A DNA stretch of 64,000 nucleotides from Mycobacterium sp. IS-836 (lineage in GTDB: Bacteria; Actinomycetota; Actinomycetes; Mycobacteriales; Mycobacteriaceae), in NCBI RefSeq assembly GCF_001954275.1, contig NZ_MBEU01000041.1, positions 33,681 to 97,680 on the forward strand. The letters are read 5' to 3'. The notes below the pieces were generated by a model. That model did not search any database and was not told the origin of the DNA. It saw only the letters and a program-made list of their open reading frames with translations. Positions 51,574 through 61,656 of this stretch are shown one piece after another (the first letter of the stretch is position 1; each line of letters opens with the position of its first letter). The position numbers and the translations under genes are program-made.

Positions 51574-52392
51574 TCAAACCTCTCTGGTTGCGCGGGCCCG
51601 GCGGGCGTCGACAACCACCTGGAAGATCAGCACCACCACGGAAACGGTCATCAGCAGCGTCGACAGCGCGTAGGCGCCGTACTCGGCCCCACGGTTGTAG
51701 CGGTCCGAGACCAGCAATGTCAGCGTCTGCGACGTCCCCGGCAGGTTGGACGACACGATGATGACCGCGCCGTATTCCCCGAGCGTACGCGCGACGGTCA
51801 GCACGATGCCGTAGGTCAAGCCCCACCGGATGGACGGCAGGGTGATCCGCCAAAACGTTTGCCACCACGTCGAACCCAGTGTTGCGGCGGCTTCCTCCTG
51901 GTCGGTTCCCAATTCGTGCAACACCGGTTCGACCTCGCGCACCACGAAAGGCAGGGTGACGAAGACGCTCGCGAGCACGATGCCGGGCAGGCCGAAGATG
52001 ATCTTGAATCCCAGGTCCCGTTCGACGAAGCCCAGCGCACCGGCCGATCCCCACAACAGGATCAACGCCACGCCCACGATGACGGGCGACACCGCGAACG
52101 GCAGATCGATGATCGCCTGCACCACGCCCTTGCCGCGAAACCGGTTGCGCGCGAGCACCAATGCCGTCGGGATACCGAAGACCACGTTCAGCGGCACCAC
52201 GATGGCCACCACCAGCAGCGACAGGTTCAGCGCCGATATCGCCGCCGGGGTACTGATCCACTCGACGAACCGGCCGAATCCGGGCTGGAAGGTGCGCCAC
52301 AGGATCACCGCGACCGGAACGATGAGCAGCACGAAGATATATGCCAGCGCGACGTACCGGATCGTGTAGCGAACCCGCGACGAAGATCTCAT
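51574..52392 (-). CDS. cysW: Sulfate ABC transporter permease CysW
   Basis: A 272-aa permease, the same length as M. tuberculosis CysW, with about six membrane helices. The EAA loop, which docks with the ATPase, is [20 protein letters not shown] near residue 170. ATG 52392 is chosen for the ATGA overlap with cysT. It pairs with CysT to form the channel. Confidence 0.93.
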   Translation of the reverse strand: MRSSSRVRYTIRYVALAYIFVLLIVPVAVILWRTFQPGFGRFVEWISTPAAISALNLSLLVVAIVVPLNVVFGIPTALVLARNRFRGKGVVQAIIDLPFAVSPVIVGVALILLWGSAGALGFVERDLGFKIIFGLPGIVLASVFVTLPFVVREVEPVLHELGTDQEEAAATLGSTWWQTFWRITLPSIRWGLTYGIVLTVARTLGEYGAVIIVSSNLPGTSQTLTLLVSDRYNRGAEYGAYALSTLLMTVSVVVLIFQVVVDARRARATREV

Positions 52393-53273
52393 GCGGACAA
52401 CTCCTGGCGTTTGGCCGCGCGCGCACCGACCACACGCAGCAGGAGCAGCACCAGAAACGAGAGCGCCAGCAGCACAATGGATATCGCCGCCGCGCCGGTG
52501 CGGTCGTCGTTCTCGATCAAGGTGCGGATCCACTGCGACGACACTTCGGTCTTCCCCGGAACGGCACCACCGATCAGCACGACCGAACCGAATTCGCCGA
52601 TCGCACGCGAGAACGCCAGCCCCGCACCGGATAACAACGCGGGGGTCAGCGACGGCAACACCACCGAAGTGAAAACTTTTGGCCCCGAGGCGCCCAGCGA
52701 TGCCGCCGCCTCCTCAGTCTCGCGATCGATTTCCAGCAGCACCGGCTGAACCGCACGCACCACGAACGGCAGCGTGACGAAAGCCAGCGCGACGGCCACA
52801 CCCCACGCGGTGTGCTGCAGATGAAGGCCCACCGGGCTGTTGTTCCCGTACAGGGCCAGCATCACCAGGCTGGCGACGATGGTCGGCAACGCGAACGGCA
52901 GATCGATGATCGCGTCGACGAGCCTCTTGCCGACGAAGTCGTCGCGCACCAGCACCCAGGCGATCAACAGACCGAAGACCAGGTTGACGACCGTGACTCC
53001 GGCGGAAATGGTGAGCGTCACCCGGAACGACTCCACCGCGGCGTTCGACGTCACCGCCAGCCAGAACGCGCGCCAACCGCCGCCGGCGGCCTGCCACGCG
53101 ATGGCGGCCAACGGCAACAACACGATCACCGAAAGCCACACCAGCGCCACACCCACCCGAAACGACGTGGTGCCCGACCCACGGGGGGACCACCCCTGTG
53201 GAGCCCATCGCCCGGCGGCGCCGTCGAGTTCCGGCCGCGTCGCCTGGGGGTCCGGTGTGATCGCCGCCGTCAT
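52389..53273 (-). CDS. cysT: Sulfate ABC transporter permease CysT
   Basis: A 294-aa permease with six predicted helices and the EAA loop EIDRETEEAAASLGASGPKVF near residue 185. The approximately 40-residue hydrophilic N-terminus precedes the first helix (LVWLSVIVLLPLAAIAW). ATG 53273 overlaps the subI stop as ATGA; a longer frame into subI is a shadow. Confidence 0.92.
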   Translation of the reverse strand: MTAAITPDPQATRPELDGAAGRWAPQGWSPRGSGTTSFRVGVALVWLSVIVLLPLAAIAWQAAGGGWRAFWLAVTSNAAVESFRVTLTISAGVTVVNLVFGLLIAWVLVRDDFVGKRLVDAIIDLPFALPTIVASLVMLALYGNNSPVGLHLQHTAWGVAVALAFVTLPFVVRAVQPVLLEIDRETEEAAASLGASGPKVFTSVVLPSLTPALLSGAGLAFSRAIGEFGSVVLIGGAVPGKTEVSSQWIRTLIENDDRTGAAAISIVLLALSFLVLLLLRVVGARAAKRQELSA

Positions 53274-54316
53274 CCGGTGGCCTGCATGTAGATCTTGGTG
53301 ATCCTGCCGGTGTTCTTGTCGAAGAGCTGCGGATCCGCCGTGCCCCAGCCGCCGAGTTCGGCGATCGTCCACAGCTTCGCCGGCGCCGGATACTGGTCGC
53401 GGAAGTCGGCGGCGACCGCCGGGTCGACGGGCCGGAACCCCGCCTGCGCCCACAACTTCTGCGCCGCCGCGGTGTACTGGAAGTTCTTGAATGCCCTCGC
53501 GGCATCCAGGTGCGGGCTGGTGCTCACCACCGCCACCGGATTCTCGATCTTGAACGTCTGCGGCGGGGTGACATGCTGGACCGGCTTGCCCTGTCGCTCG
53601 GTGGCGATGGCCTCGTTCTCGTAACTGATCAACACGTCACCGCTGCCCTGGACGAAGACGTCGGTGGCTTCCCGCCCCGATCCGGGACGCAGTTTGACGT
53701 GCCCGCTCACCAATTGCCGCACGAAATCGACTCCGGCATCCGCATTTTGGCCGCCGCTGCTCTTCACGGCGTACGGGGCGAGCAGATTCCATTTGGCCGA
53801 ACCCGAGCTGAGCGGACTGGGCGTGATGACCTCGACACCGGGCCGCAGCAGGTCATCCCAATCCTTGATGTTCTTGGGATTGCCCGCGCGCACCACAAGA
53901 GTCACCACCGAGCCGAACGGGATGCCCTTGGTGGCGTCGGTATTCCAGTCTTTGGAAACCTTGCCGGCCTTGACCAAACGACTGATGTCCGGTTCGACCG
54001 AGAAGTTCACGACGTCGGCCGGCTTACCGTCGACGACACCGCGCGACTGATCGCCCGAGGCGCCATATGAGGTGATCACCTGCACGCCCTTGCCCTCCTC
54101 GGAGGCGTTGAACGCGGGAATCACCTTGCTCCAGCCGGGTTCTGGGGCGGAGTAGGCGACCAGGGTAAGGCTCGTGTGGGCATTCGCCGGGCCGCCGCTA
54201 CCGACCACGTCGCTAGGGCCGCCCTGACACGCCGCGACGACAGCGGCAACCAGCGCGAGCACCCCGGCATAGCGAACCCGCCGCCGGCGCAGCGCGCCTG
54301 CGATGTCGTCGAACAT
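53270..54316 (-). CDS. subI: Sulfate-binding lipoprotein SubI
   Basis: A 348-aa periplasmic sulfate-binding lipoprotein. The signal peptide ends with the lipobox VVAAC at about residues 26-30. The binding domain shows VITSYGASGDQSRGVVDG, DVVNFSVEPDISRLV and VITPSPLSSGSAKWN, characteristic of the sulfate/thiosulfate binding family. It is the first structural gene of the importer operon, 110 bp downstream of a Cys-containing leader ORF on the same strand. Confidence 0.94.
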   Translation of the reverse strand: MFDDIAGALRRRRVRYAGVLALVAAVVAACQGGPSDVVGSGGPANAHTSLTLVAYSAPEPGWSKVIPAFNASEEGKGVQVITSYGASGDQSRGVVDGKPADVVNFSVEPDISRLVKAGKVSKDWNTDATKGIPFGSVVTLVVRAGNPKNIKDWDDLLRPGVEVITPSPLSSGSAKWNLLAPYAVKSSGGQNADAGVDFVRQLVSGHVKLRPGSGREATDVFVQGSGDVLISYENEAIATERQGKPVQHVTPPQTFKIENPVAVVSTSPHLDAARAFKNFQYTAAAQKLWAQAGFRPVDPAVAADFRDQYPAPAKLWTIAELGGWGTADPQLFDKNTGRITKIYMQATG

Positions 54317-54426
54317 TGATGGCCTTCCAGTGCGGGACTATTGATATCGATCCGTAACTGCGGAAAGGCGCCGAGAATTTCAGTAGGAGCTACGAACTCA
54401 GACCAGACCGCGCACGGGTTTGGGAG

Positions 54427-54483
54427 TCAGCGACAACAGTGCACGAATACATAGCAGTCCAAAACACCGGTTGCTACGTGCAT
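54427..54483 (-). CDS. Leaderless 18-aa Cys-rich leader peptide before subI operon
   Basis: The minus-strand ORF translates to MHVATGVLDCYVFVHCCR and stops. Three of 18 residues are Cys, two adjacent near the stop. TAGGCT sits 7 bp upstream of the ATG, the spacing expected for a leaderless mRNA. The layout mirrors the leader of sirA: a short ORF, Cys codons near its end, then about 110 bp to the first gene. By analogy it is a cysteine-responsive attenuator of the sulfate importer. It is too short to be found by ordinary gene calling. Confidence 0.75.
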   Translation of the reverse strand: MHVATGVLDCYVFVHCCR

Positions 54484-54490
54484 GGCGCGA

Positions 54491-54496
54491 AGCCTA
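54491..54496 (-). promoter_or_regulatory. -10 element for subI leader transcript
   Basis: TAGGCT on the minus strand, 7 bp before the leader ATG at 54483, fits the mycobacterial TANNNT -10 element for a leaderless transcript. Confidence 0.6.
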
Positions 54497-54543
54497 ACAG
54501 GAATTCGCGGGGCCGCCACCGGACCCCGCATCGGCACCCGGCG

Positions 54544-54621
54544 TCAGTGCGTCAGCAGCCACGCGACGATCACCAGTACCACGAGCGTGACGAGAATCAA
54601 CGTCACGTGCGAGCGGGGCAT
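54544..54621 (-). CDS. 25-aa single-helix membrane peptide
   Basis: The minus-strand ORF reads MPRSHVTLILVTLVVLVIV then AWLLTH. It is a basic N-terminus followed by one membrane helix. It starts 5 bp after the stop of the next small membrane gene and is probably in the same operon. A degenerate copy of the same DNA occurs near 55880. There is no known function. Confidence 0.6.
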   Translation of the reverse strand: MPRSHVTLILVTLVVLVIVAWLLTH

Positions 54622-54626
54622 GCGGG

Positions 54627-54830
54627 CTAACCGGCCGCCCCGTCAGCGTGGCGGGCGCGACGCATCAACCCGATGCCCCTGCCGAGGAGGCCGTCCAGCA
54701 AAGTCGCCGTGACGTAGGCCACGACCAGCACGACGGGCATCACCACCATGGCCTGTAACACGAAGGCCAGACCAGAAAGCCACAGCTCGTTGCCGTCCCA
54801 CCAATTCAGGAACGCGTTCACCGGGCTCAC
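54627..54830 (-). CDS. Small membrane protein (Rv2401A-type)
   Basis: A roughly 67-aa protein: NAFLNWWDGNELWLSGLAFV at the N-terminus, one strong membrane helix (LAFVLQAMVVMPVVLVVAYV) and a basic tail (GLMRRARHADGAAG). The GTG at 54830 is preferred; an ATG at 54905 would extend it by 25 residues without similarity. Position next to subI fits M. tuberculosis Rv2401A. The 25-aa membrane ORF follows closely. Function unknown. Confidence 0.7.
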   Translation of the reverse strand: MSPVNAFLNWWDGNELWLSGLAFVLQAMVVMPVVLVVAYVTATLLDGLLGRGIGLMRRARHADGAAG

Positions 54831-54904
54831 ACTATTCGCCCCGGCAGCGGAAACCAATGTGCCAAGGTCGGCGGGTGCCTGCCGCGTCGTCCGAGTCCGG
54901 GGCA

Positions 54905-54997
54905 CGATTGATCGTCGGCGGCGGACCGGCTGGCATGATCGTTGGCCCGCTGCCGGCTCGCGCCGGCGTAAAAGTCACCGTGATGGAAAAGCGCGCC
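54905..54997 (+). pseudogene. Stub of a FAD-dependent monooxygenase (N-terminal Rossmann motif only)
   Basis: The plus strand encodes RLIVGGGPAGMIVGPLPARA followed by GVKVTVMEKRA, which is the first beta-alpha-beta unit of PheA/TetX-type FAD monooxygenases (GxGxxG, then the acidic Glu ending strand 2). Similarity stops at about 54997, and the downstream sequence is antisense to the Gly-rich protein gene. No upstream start or downstream catalytic region remains, so this is a truncated relic. Confidence 0.7.
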
Positions 54998-55049
54998 AGT
55001 GCCGGCGCCGCCGCATTCGCGACAGCACCGGCACTGCCCTGTCGAGGGA

Positions 55050-55487
55050 TTACCTGCCGGCGCCGCGACCGGCGTTGATGCCGCCACCCGTGTGGCCGCC
55101 CGCGCCACCCTGAACCGGACCCAGGTCAACGCCGCCACGGGTGCCGGTGCCGGCACCACCGCTGACGCCGCCCGGACCGGCGTTGACACCGCCACCCGTG
55201 TTGCCGCCCACGCCGCCCTGAACCGGACCCAAGTTAAGGTCGCCGCCGGTGCCGGTGCCGGCACCGCCGCTGACGCCGCCCGGACCGGCGTTGACACCGC
55301 CACCCGTGTTGCCGCCGACACCGCCTTGGACCGGACCCACGTTAACGCCGCCACCGGCACCACCGTTGACGCTGCCGCCGTTGTCCGGGTCAGCGCTGGC
55401 CATCCCGGCGCCCAGTCCGAAAGCACCGAGCGCACCCGCCATGGCCGCGGCGAGAATCCATCTGCGGAGGTTGTGAATTGTTTCCAT
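55050..55487 (-). CDS. Secreted Gly-rich repeat protein
   Basis: A roughly 145-aa protein. The signal peptide is METIHNLRRWILAAAMAG with cleavage likely after GMASA. The mature part is almost only Gly, Val, Asn, Pro and Thr, in a 36-residue repeat containing LGPVQGGVGGNTGGGVNAG and PGGVSGGAGTGTGG, present 2.6 times. GGAG lies 6-9 bp before ATG 55487, so this start is preferred over the ATG 12 bp upstream or longer versions. It is not a PE_PGRS protein: no PE domain is present. Probably a cell-surface or secreted structural protein; function unknown. Confidence 0.7.
   Translation of the reverse strand: METIHNLRRWILAAAMAGALGAFGLGAGMASADPDNGGSVNGGAGGGVNVGPVQGGVGGNTGGGVNAGPGGVSGGAGTGTGGDLNLGPVQGGVGGNTGGGVNAGPGGVSGGAGTGTRGGVDLGPVQGGAGGHTGGGINAGRGAGR
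55074..55356. repeat. 108-bp tandem repeat, about 2.6 copies
   Basis: Copies begin at 55074, 55182 and 55290, exactly 108 bp apart, within the Gly-rich gene. Copies differ by scattered substitutions that mostly keep Gly codons. The period is a multiple of three, so copy-number change would keep the frame. Confidence 0.85.
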
Positions 55488-55869
55488 CGCATTCTCCATT
55501 CGTTGCTGAATGGGGATATCCGGCTTGATCCCCCCGGGCAGACTCTCCACCCATCTGGCGCCCTCCCCGGACTAGGCGCCGGGGCGAGCCACCCGCGTGA
55601 TGACGCTATGCGCGGCGGCACAGCTTTGCAACGTCAGTGCGTATTGGACTGGCGTACAACACTCGAGGCCTTACCGGACCCGTATTATCTTGGCGCAGAA
55701 CGCAATACGCACAAACGGCCAGCTGCGCATCGTCGCCTCGTTGCTGATCCGGTGGTTCGGCTCTGCCAAAGTCTTTCCACCACTGTCGGTCTCGTACGTG
55801 CGAGTCCCGGGTTTCGACGATATCGCCACTGACGACGCGATGAGAATCGTTGAGGCGCAGCCGGTCCGA
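55488..55869. other. Intergenic region, no convincing gene
   Basis: It contains the promoter side of the Gly-rich gene. A plus-strand reading frame at 55597-55884 (95 codons) has no recognisable similarity, no good ribosome site and unusual composition for a mycobacterial gene. Confidence 0.4.
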
Positions 55870-56060
55870 CTCGTGTACCAATAGCCAAGCGACGATCACC
55901 AATTGTGCGCCGGCATGCTGGTGAGCCACACGCCCCGCCGACGCGGCGCATCAACGCGATGCCACCGCCGATGAGGCAGTCCGGCAAAGCCCCGTAGCGT
56001 GGGTCACCGCTGGCACGACGGGCAGCACAACTACGGCGCGGGAAGGTCACCGCCAACGCT
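55870..56060 (-). pseudogene. Degenerate duplicate of the 54549-54750 small-membrane-protein region
   Basis: Segments of this stretch realign in order with 54549-54750: AGCGACGATCACCA versus GCGACGATCACCA near the tiny ORF, GGCATGC at its start, then GCATCAACGCGATGCC versus GCATCAACCCGATGCC and GCACGACGGGCA in both. Indels break both small reading frames. It therefore looks like an old tandem duplication that decayed, with the Gly-rich gene lying between the two copies. Confidence 0.65.
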
Positions 56061-56110
56061 TATCAGCAAAATCATGGACGGCGAGCAGGTCGACAGTCGA
56101 TGATGTCGAA

Positions 56111-58162
<2,052 letters not shown>

Positions 58163-58257
58163 CGCTTCAGCCCATCCATCGCGGCCACCGTCCGTATGCC
58201 CTTGCGCTCCATGGATTTTCGCGAAACGCCGACCACGCCGACGTGCTACTGCCGAGG

Positions 58258-59010
58258 TTACGCCCCGCGTTTGCCGCGCACCCACTGGACGGGCCCGACA
58301 TTCTTGGTCTGCACGCCGGCGAAGCCGTGCTCCATCAGGATGTCCGCGACCTCATCTTTGCTGAACACGTACGGATCGAGGCTCGGTAGCCTGCGCCAGA
58401 ACGGGGCGGCATGCCGGACGACGGGGACGACCACACCCAGCCGTCCGCCCGGTCGCAGCACGCGCGCCATCTCGCCCAGCGCGGCAGCCGGGTCCGGCAT
58501 GAATTGCAGCACGCCGATCGAGACCACCCCATCGACCGTCTCGTCGCGCAGTGGAAGCTGCTGTGCGTCCGCGCGTAGAAAGCCGACCTGTGGTCCCGTT
58601 TGCGCGCGGACCGCGCGCGCCAACATCGCCCTGGAGCGATCAACCCCCAGCACCAGTGCGCCCGGGCCCGCGGCGCGGGCCAGAGACGCAGTGACGCTGG
58701 CAGGGCCGCAGCCAGCGTCCAGGATGATCCCGCCCCGCGGGATGTCGAGCCACTCGACTGGGGGCTCGAAAGCCCGCACCAGCTTGCGCAGCACTGCTTG
58801 GGCGTTGTCGTAGACCATCGCCGCAATCGGGGAGGCCCACAACGCCTGGATCGCCGCGGGTTTGTTCGCCGATGGGGAGCCTTCTCCAACCGATTCGGCT
58901 GCGAGCAAATCGAGGTAGCCCCTGGTGACCTCCGGCTCGGTGGGAGGCTCGGCGAGCAGTTGCAGCGCCCTGCGCAAGGCCGGGGACAACGCTGCGGTCA
59001 AATCGGTCAC
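58258..59010 (-). CDS. Class I SAM-dependent methyltransferase
   Basis: A 250-aa methyltransferase. Motif I is GGIILDAGCGPASVTASLARA near residue 92. The acidic strand-2 motif is LGVDRSRAML near 122, and motif IV is DGVVSIGVLQFMPDP near 165. MARVLRPGGRLGVVVPVV follows near 190, as in UbiE/Methyltransf_11-type enzymes. The N-terminal 85 residues are helical and may hold the substrate cap. It is leftward, 95 bp from the trehalase stop, and its promoter side carries the phased AT-rich repeats. The substrate is unknown; a tailoring role for the lipopeptide-like cassette is only a positional guess. Confidence 0.83.
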   Translation of the reverse strand: MTDLTAALSPALRRALQLLAEPPTEPEVTRGYLDLLAAESVGEGSPSANKPAAIQALWASPIAAMVYDNAQAVLRKLVRAFEPPVEWLDIPRGGIILDAGCGPASVTASLARAAGPGALVLGVDRSRAMLARAVRAQTGPQVGFLRADAQQLPLRDETVDGVVSIGVLQFMPDPAAALGEMARVLRPGGRLGVVVPVVRHAAPFWRRLPSLDPYVFSKDEVADILMEHGFAGVQTKNVGPVQWVRGKRGA

Positions 59011-59092
59011 CTAATTTCTTCGAGCGCGTAAATTACTTTCTTTCGAGTCTGTTAATTAATTTCTTCGATGCCGTTAATTAACTTGTTCTGAC
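59011..59092. repeat. AT-rich short repeats spaced about 22 bp, upstream of methyltransferase
   Basis: A loose unit GTTAATTAATTTCTTCGA recurs about four times directly before the methyltransferase start. Exact TTAATTAA palindromes are at 59052-59059 and 59074-59081 (22 bp apart), with a related TAAATTA at 59029-59035. Two-turn spacing suggests a cooperative binding site. AT content is far above the surroundings. Confidence 0.6.
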
Positions 59093-59104
59093 AATTCAAC
59101 CTTG

Positions 59105-59170
59105 TTATTAGGCGTGCGATCAATTCTGGTACTTTTATTAGGCTTGCGACGAATTGAGCCGTCTATTAGA
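59105..59170. repeat. Second family of short imperfect repeats, about 29 bp period
   Basis: TTATTAGG at 59105 and 59135 and CTATTAGA at 59163 each begin a stretch of similar pattern (GCGATCAATT / GCGACGAATT / GTGAGCAATG). Three copies, diverged. Confidence 0.5.
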
Positions 59171-60090
59171 CATGTGAGCAATGATCGACCATCTACAGCA
59201 AACTTGATAATCACGTTGCAGCCTACGCTAACGGATCCTCGAGGTCGACTCCCCGACTTTGGCGACAACCGGATGAGATCCGATATGACGAAGGCGCTAA
59301 ACGGTCACCGACCGTGAGCGGGGGCCGCGGTGCCGGTAACCGCAGGCTTGCCGGATCATTATGCCCAGGCGGGCAGCTGGGTCGTGGACGGCGCGTCGGA
59401 ATCGCCGACAGACGTCATGTCGCGACTGACGATTTTCAGGTTGCTGCGCGCGATCCGAAACGCTTCTGTCCGCTTGCCACGAAGGGACGCTCAGTCGCGC
59501 GCCCAATTCCAGGCGGGCCGAAGGCGGACACAGTTGGGCCTTGTGCAGCAAGAGCGATATGAGCCATGATGAGCTGGGAGAGAAAGGAAGTTAGAGAGAC
59601 GATTCAGCGGCGCTCAGCACGCTCGCCCCTCCTATGAAACGCGGGTGCTGCACCGGTTGGAGGATGCGATGGTCGAGTTTGCGGTCCACCCGGGGACAGT
59701 GTTGCTCGCGCGTATCGCCGCCGAAGGCAACCGCGACGCCGATCGCCCGCCTAGCGGGGCAGCATTTGTGCAAGTGCTCAGCGGCTGCGATCGCATTTGC
59801 CGATTTGCGCCATTCGTCCCATCGGGCCCCACCAAACCTCTAACGGGTGACCCGATATCTTATGCCGCGACCCCACGAAGCCAGCTCCTTATAACCGCGC
59901 AAAACCGCGCGAATGCCAGCATCCGTGTCGGTACATGGCAAACAATATTTGAAAATCATCGGGCCCATTTTTCAATTCCACAATGCCGTTCCGTGGCGAC
60001 CGCTTTTCGGGACGATTCTGCGAACGCGAATTACGTGCGCCACCGCATCACAGCGCTTTAAAATCCGATCCGGTTATGAGAGGTGCGATG
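59171..60090. other. Long intergenic region, no supported gene
   Basis: About 900 bp. Several reading frames of 60-140 codons exist on both strands (for example plus strand 59645-60061) but none shows recognisable similarity, a consistent start or mycobacterial codon bias. GC is lower than in flanking genes. It probably contains the promoter of the ligase gene and decayed DNA. Confidence 0.5.
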
Positions 60091-61656
60091 ATGAAATCCC
60101 TGAGTGCAAATCTACTGCCGGACACATTCGTTTCCCAGGGTTCCGTACTTGTTGACCTCTGCGAGTCCATCGAAGGCAGATCGACAGCGATACCGATCAT
60201 TCGCGCCCGTGCCACGCTCGATGCGCGTGAGATCGTCGCCGCAGGTCGTGCCGAATCGGCAATGGCCCCAGATCTGGCAGGCACTGTCGTACCGATCGTC
60301 GTGCAGGAGCCACAGGACGCCTTGGCCGGGCTTTTCGCCGTGGCGCTTGCCGGCGGAGTGCCACTTGTGCTGTCTGGCTCACGAACCTACGAGTCGGCTA
60401 CGTCGGTGCAAAGACGCGTTAACGACGTTGCCGAAAAGGTCAACGCTCGATTCGTCTACCTGCATGGAACGTGGCAACAGGTATCAAAGCACTCGCAACC
60501 CGACGTCGCTCACGAGCAAACGGCCTTTTTACAGTTCAGCTCGGGGAGTGTCGGCAGCCCTCGGCCCCTGCGGATATCACATCGCGCCCTCGGTGCTCAA
60601 TTGGAGATATTGGCGGACGCCACCGCGGTCGGATCGGACCCCGTGGCGGGCTCGTGGCTGCCGCTGTCGCATGACATGGGACTCGTCAGCACGTTGCTCG
60701 GTTTATCGCTCGGGTGCCCTTTGTTGCTGTGGAGCCCCGAAGAATTCCTGACGGCACCGGCCCAGTGGATCGAACAAATGGCGACTCACCGAGTGGGCTT
60801 TTGGCCGGTCATTCCCGCCGGGATGCATATCGCAACCAAGGCCTTGGCATCGCGCGGCCGCCGTCTCGATGCGCTGCGCGCCGTGCTCGTAGGCGCCGAC
60901 GTCATCCGCCCTAATGTCCTAACGGCGTTCGAATCAACGGCCGGATGCGGCGAAAATGTCGTGCGACCGTGCTATGGCCTAGCCGACGCGACGCTGATGG
61001 TGACCTGTGCTCCCGGGGATCGGCACTGGCGGACGGTGGATGCGCCCGAAACACCCGATCGAAGCGAGCGATTCACCCGACTGGTGTCCGTTGGACCACC
61101 CGCGCGCAATACCGAAGTATGGATCGAGGTCGGGGGGCATCCGGCAGGCGAGCGGATCGTCGGCGATGTAGTTGTGCGGTCAGCGTCTCGGTGCTCGGGC
61201 CCCTTCGGAGGCGAAGTTATCCCCGCTTCGGTTCCGGTGCACACCGGCGACCTCGGATTCATTGCTGACGGCGAATTGGTCTTCACCGGTCGGGCCGCCG
61301 AAGTCGTGCGGGTCGCCGGTCAGGATTTTTTGCCCACCGAGGTCGAAGACTTCCTGGTCCGGACGGGCTTTGGCAAAACAGGGCGCGTTGCGGTGGTCGG
61401 AGTGGACCACGACGCGGCAACCCAGATGGTTGCAGTGATCGAAAGCGGATCCGACGTCAGCGACGACGCGGCAATGGCCTGCCGTCGAGAACTGCTGGGA
61501 GCTGCCAGAGCGGCCGGTCTGCCGTTGACGGGGGTCAGATTCGTACCACGGAACTGGCTAAGTAAGACAACCAGCGGCAAGCTGCGCAGGCGCCGCATTG
61601 CCGCAGATCTCATGGAGGCGGGCAATGACCGGCTCTACCAACGCATCACACAATGA
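60091..61656 (+). CDS. Fatty-acyl-AMP ligase-like adenylating enzyme (FadD family)
   Basis: A 521-aa ANL-superfamily enzyme closest by motif to fatty-acyl-AMP ligases. The ATP loop is FLQFSSGSVGSPRPLRISH near residue 150. SWLPLSHDMGLVSTLLG is near 190, the A5 motif CYGLADATLMVT near 297, TGDLGFIADGELVFTGRA near 388 and the C-terminal SKTTSGKLRRRRI near 491. FAALs hand an acyl adenylate to an acyl carrier protein rather than to CoA; the next gene is exactly such a carrier. ATG 60091 sits 7 bp after GAGAGG; 60088 and 60076 are alternatives. The gene is less GC-rich than the mbt genes, suggesting acquisition. Confidence 0.85.
   Translation: MKSLSANLLPDTFVSQGSVLVDLCESIEGRSTAIPIIRARATLDAREIVAAGRAESAMAPDLAGTVVPIVVQEPQDALAGLFAVALAGGVPLVLSGSRTYESATSVQRRVNDVAEKVNARFVYLHGTWQQVSKHSQPDVAHEQTAFLQFSSGSVGSPRPLRISHRALGAQLEILADATAVGSDPVAGSWLPLSHDMGLVSTLLGLSLGCPLLLWSPEEFLTAPAQWIEQMATHRVGFWPVIPAGMHIATKALASRGRRLDALRAVLVGADVIRPNVLTAFESTAGCGENVVRPCYGLADATLMVTCAPGDRHWRTVDAPETPDRSERFTRLVSVGPPARNTEVWIEVGGHPAGERIVGDVVVRSASRCSGPFGGEVIPASVPVHTGDLGFIADGELVFTGRAAEVVRVAGQDFLPTEVEDFLVRTGFGKTGRVAVVGVDHDAATQMVAVIESGSDVSDDAAMACRRELLGAARAAGLPLTGVRFVPRNWLSKTTSGKLRRRRIAADLMEAGNDRLYQRITQ

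Noticed and set aside
55597..55884. 95-codon plus-strand frame considered as a transposase or small protein gene
   Set aside because: No domain, no Shine-Dalgarno sequence, and it overlaps the decayed duplicate.
59011..59170. CRISPR array
   Set aside because: Repeats are short, degenerate and without unique spacers; no cas genes nearby.
59645..60061. 138-codon plus-strand frame in the intergenic region
   Set aside because: No recognisable similarity, no good ribosome site, and it runs into the ligase promoter; left uncalled.
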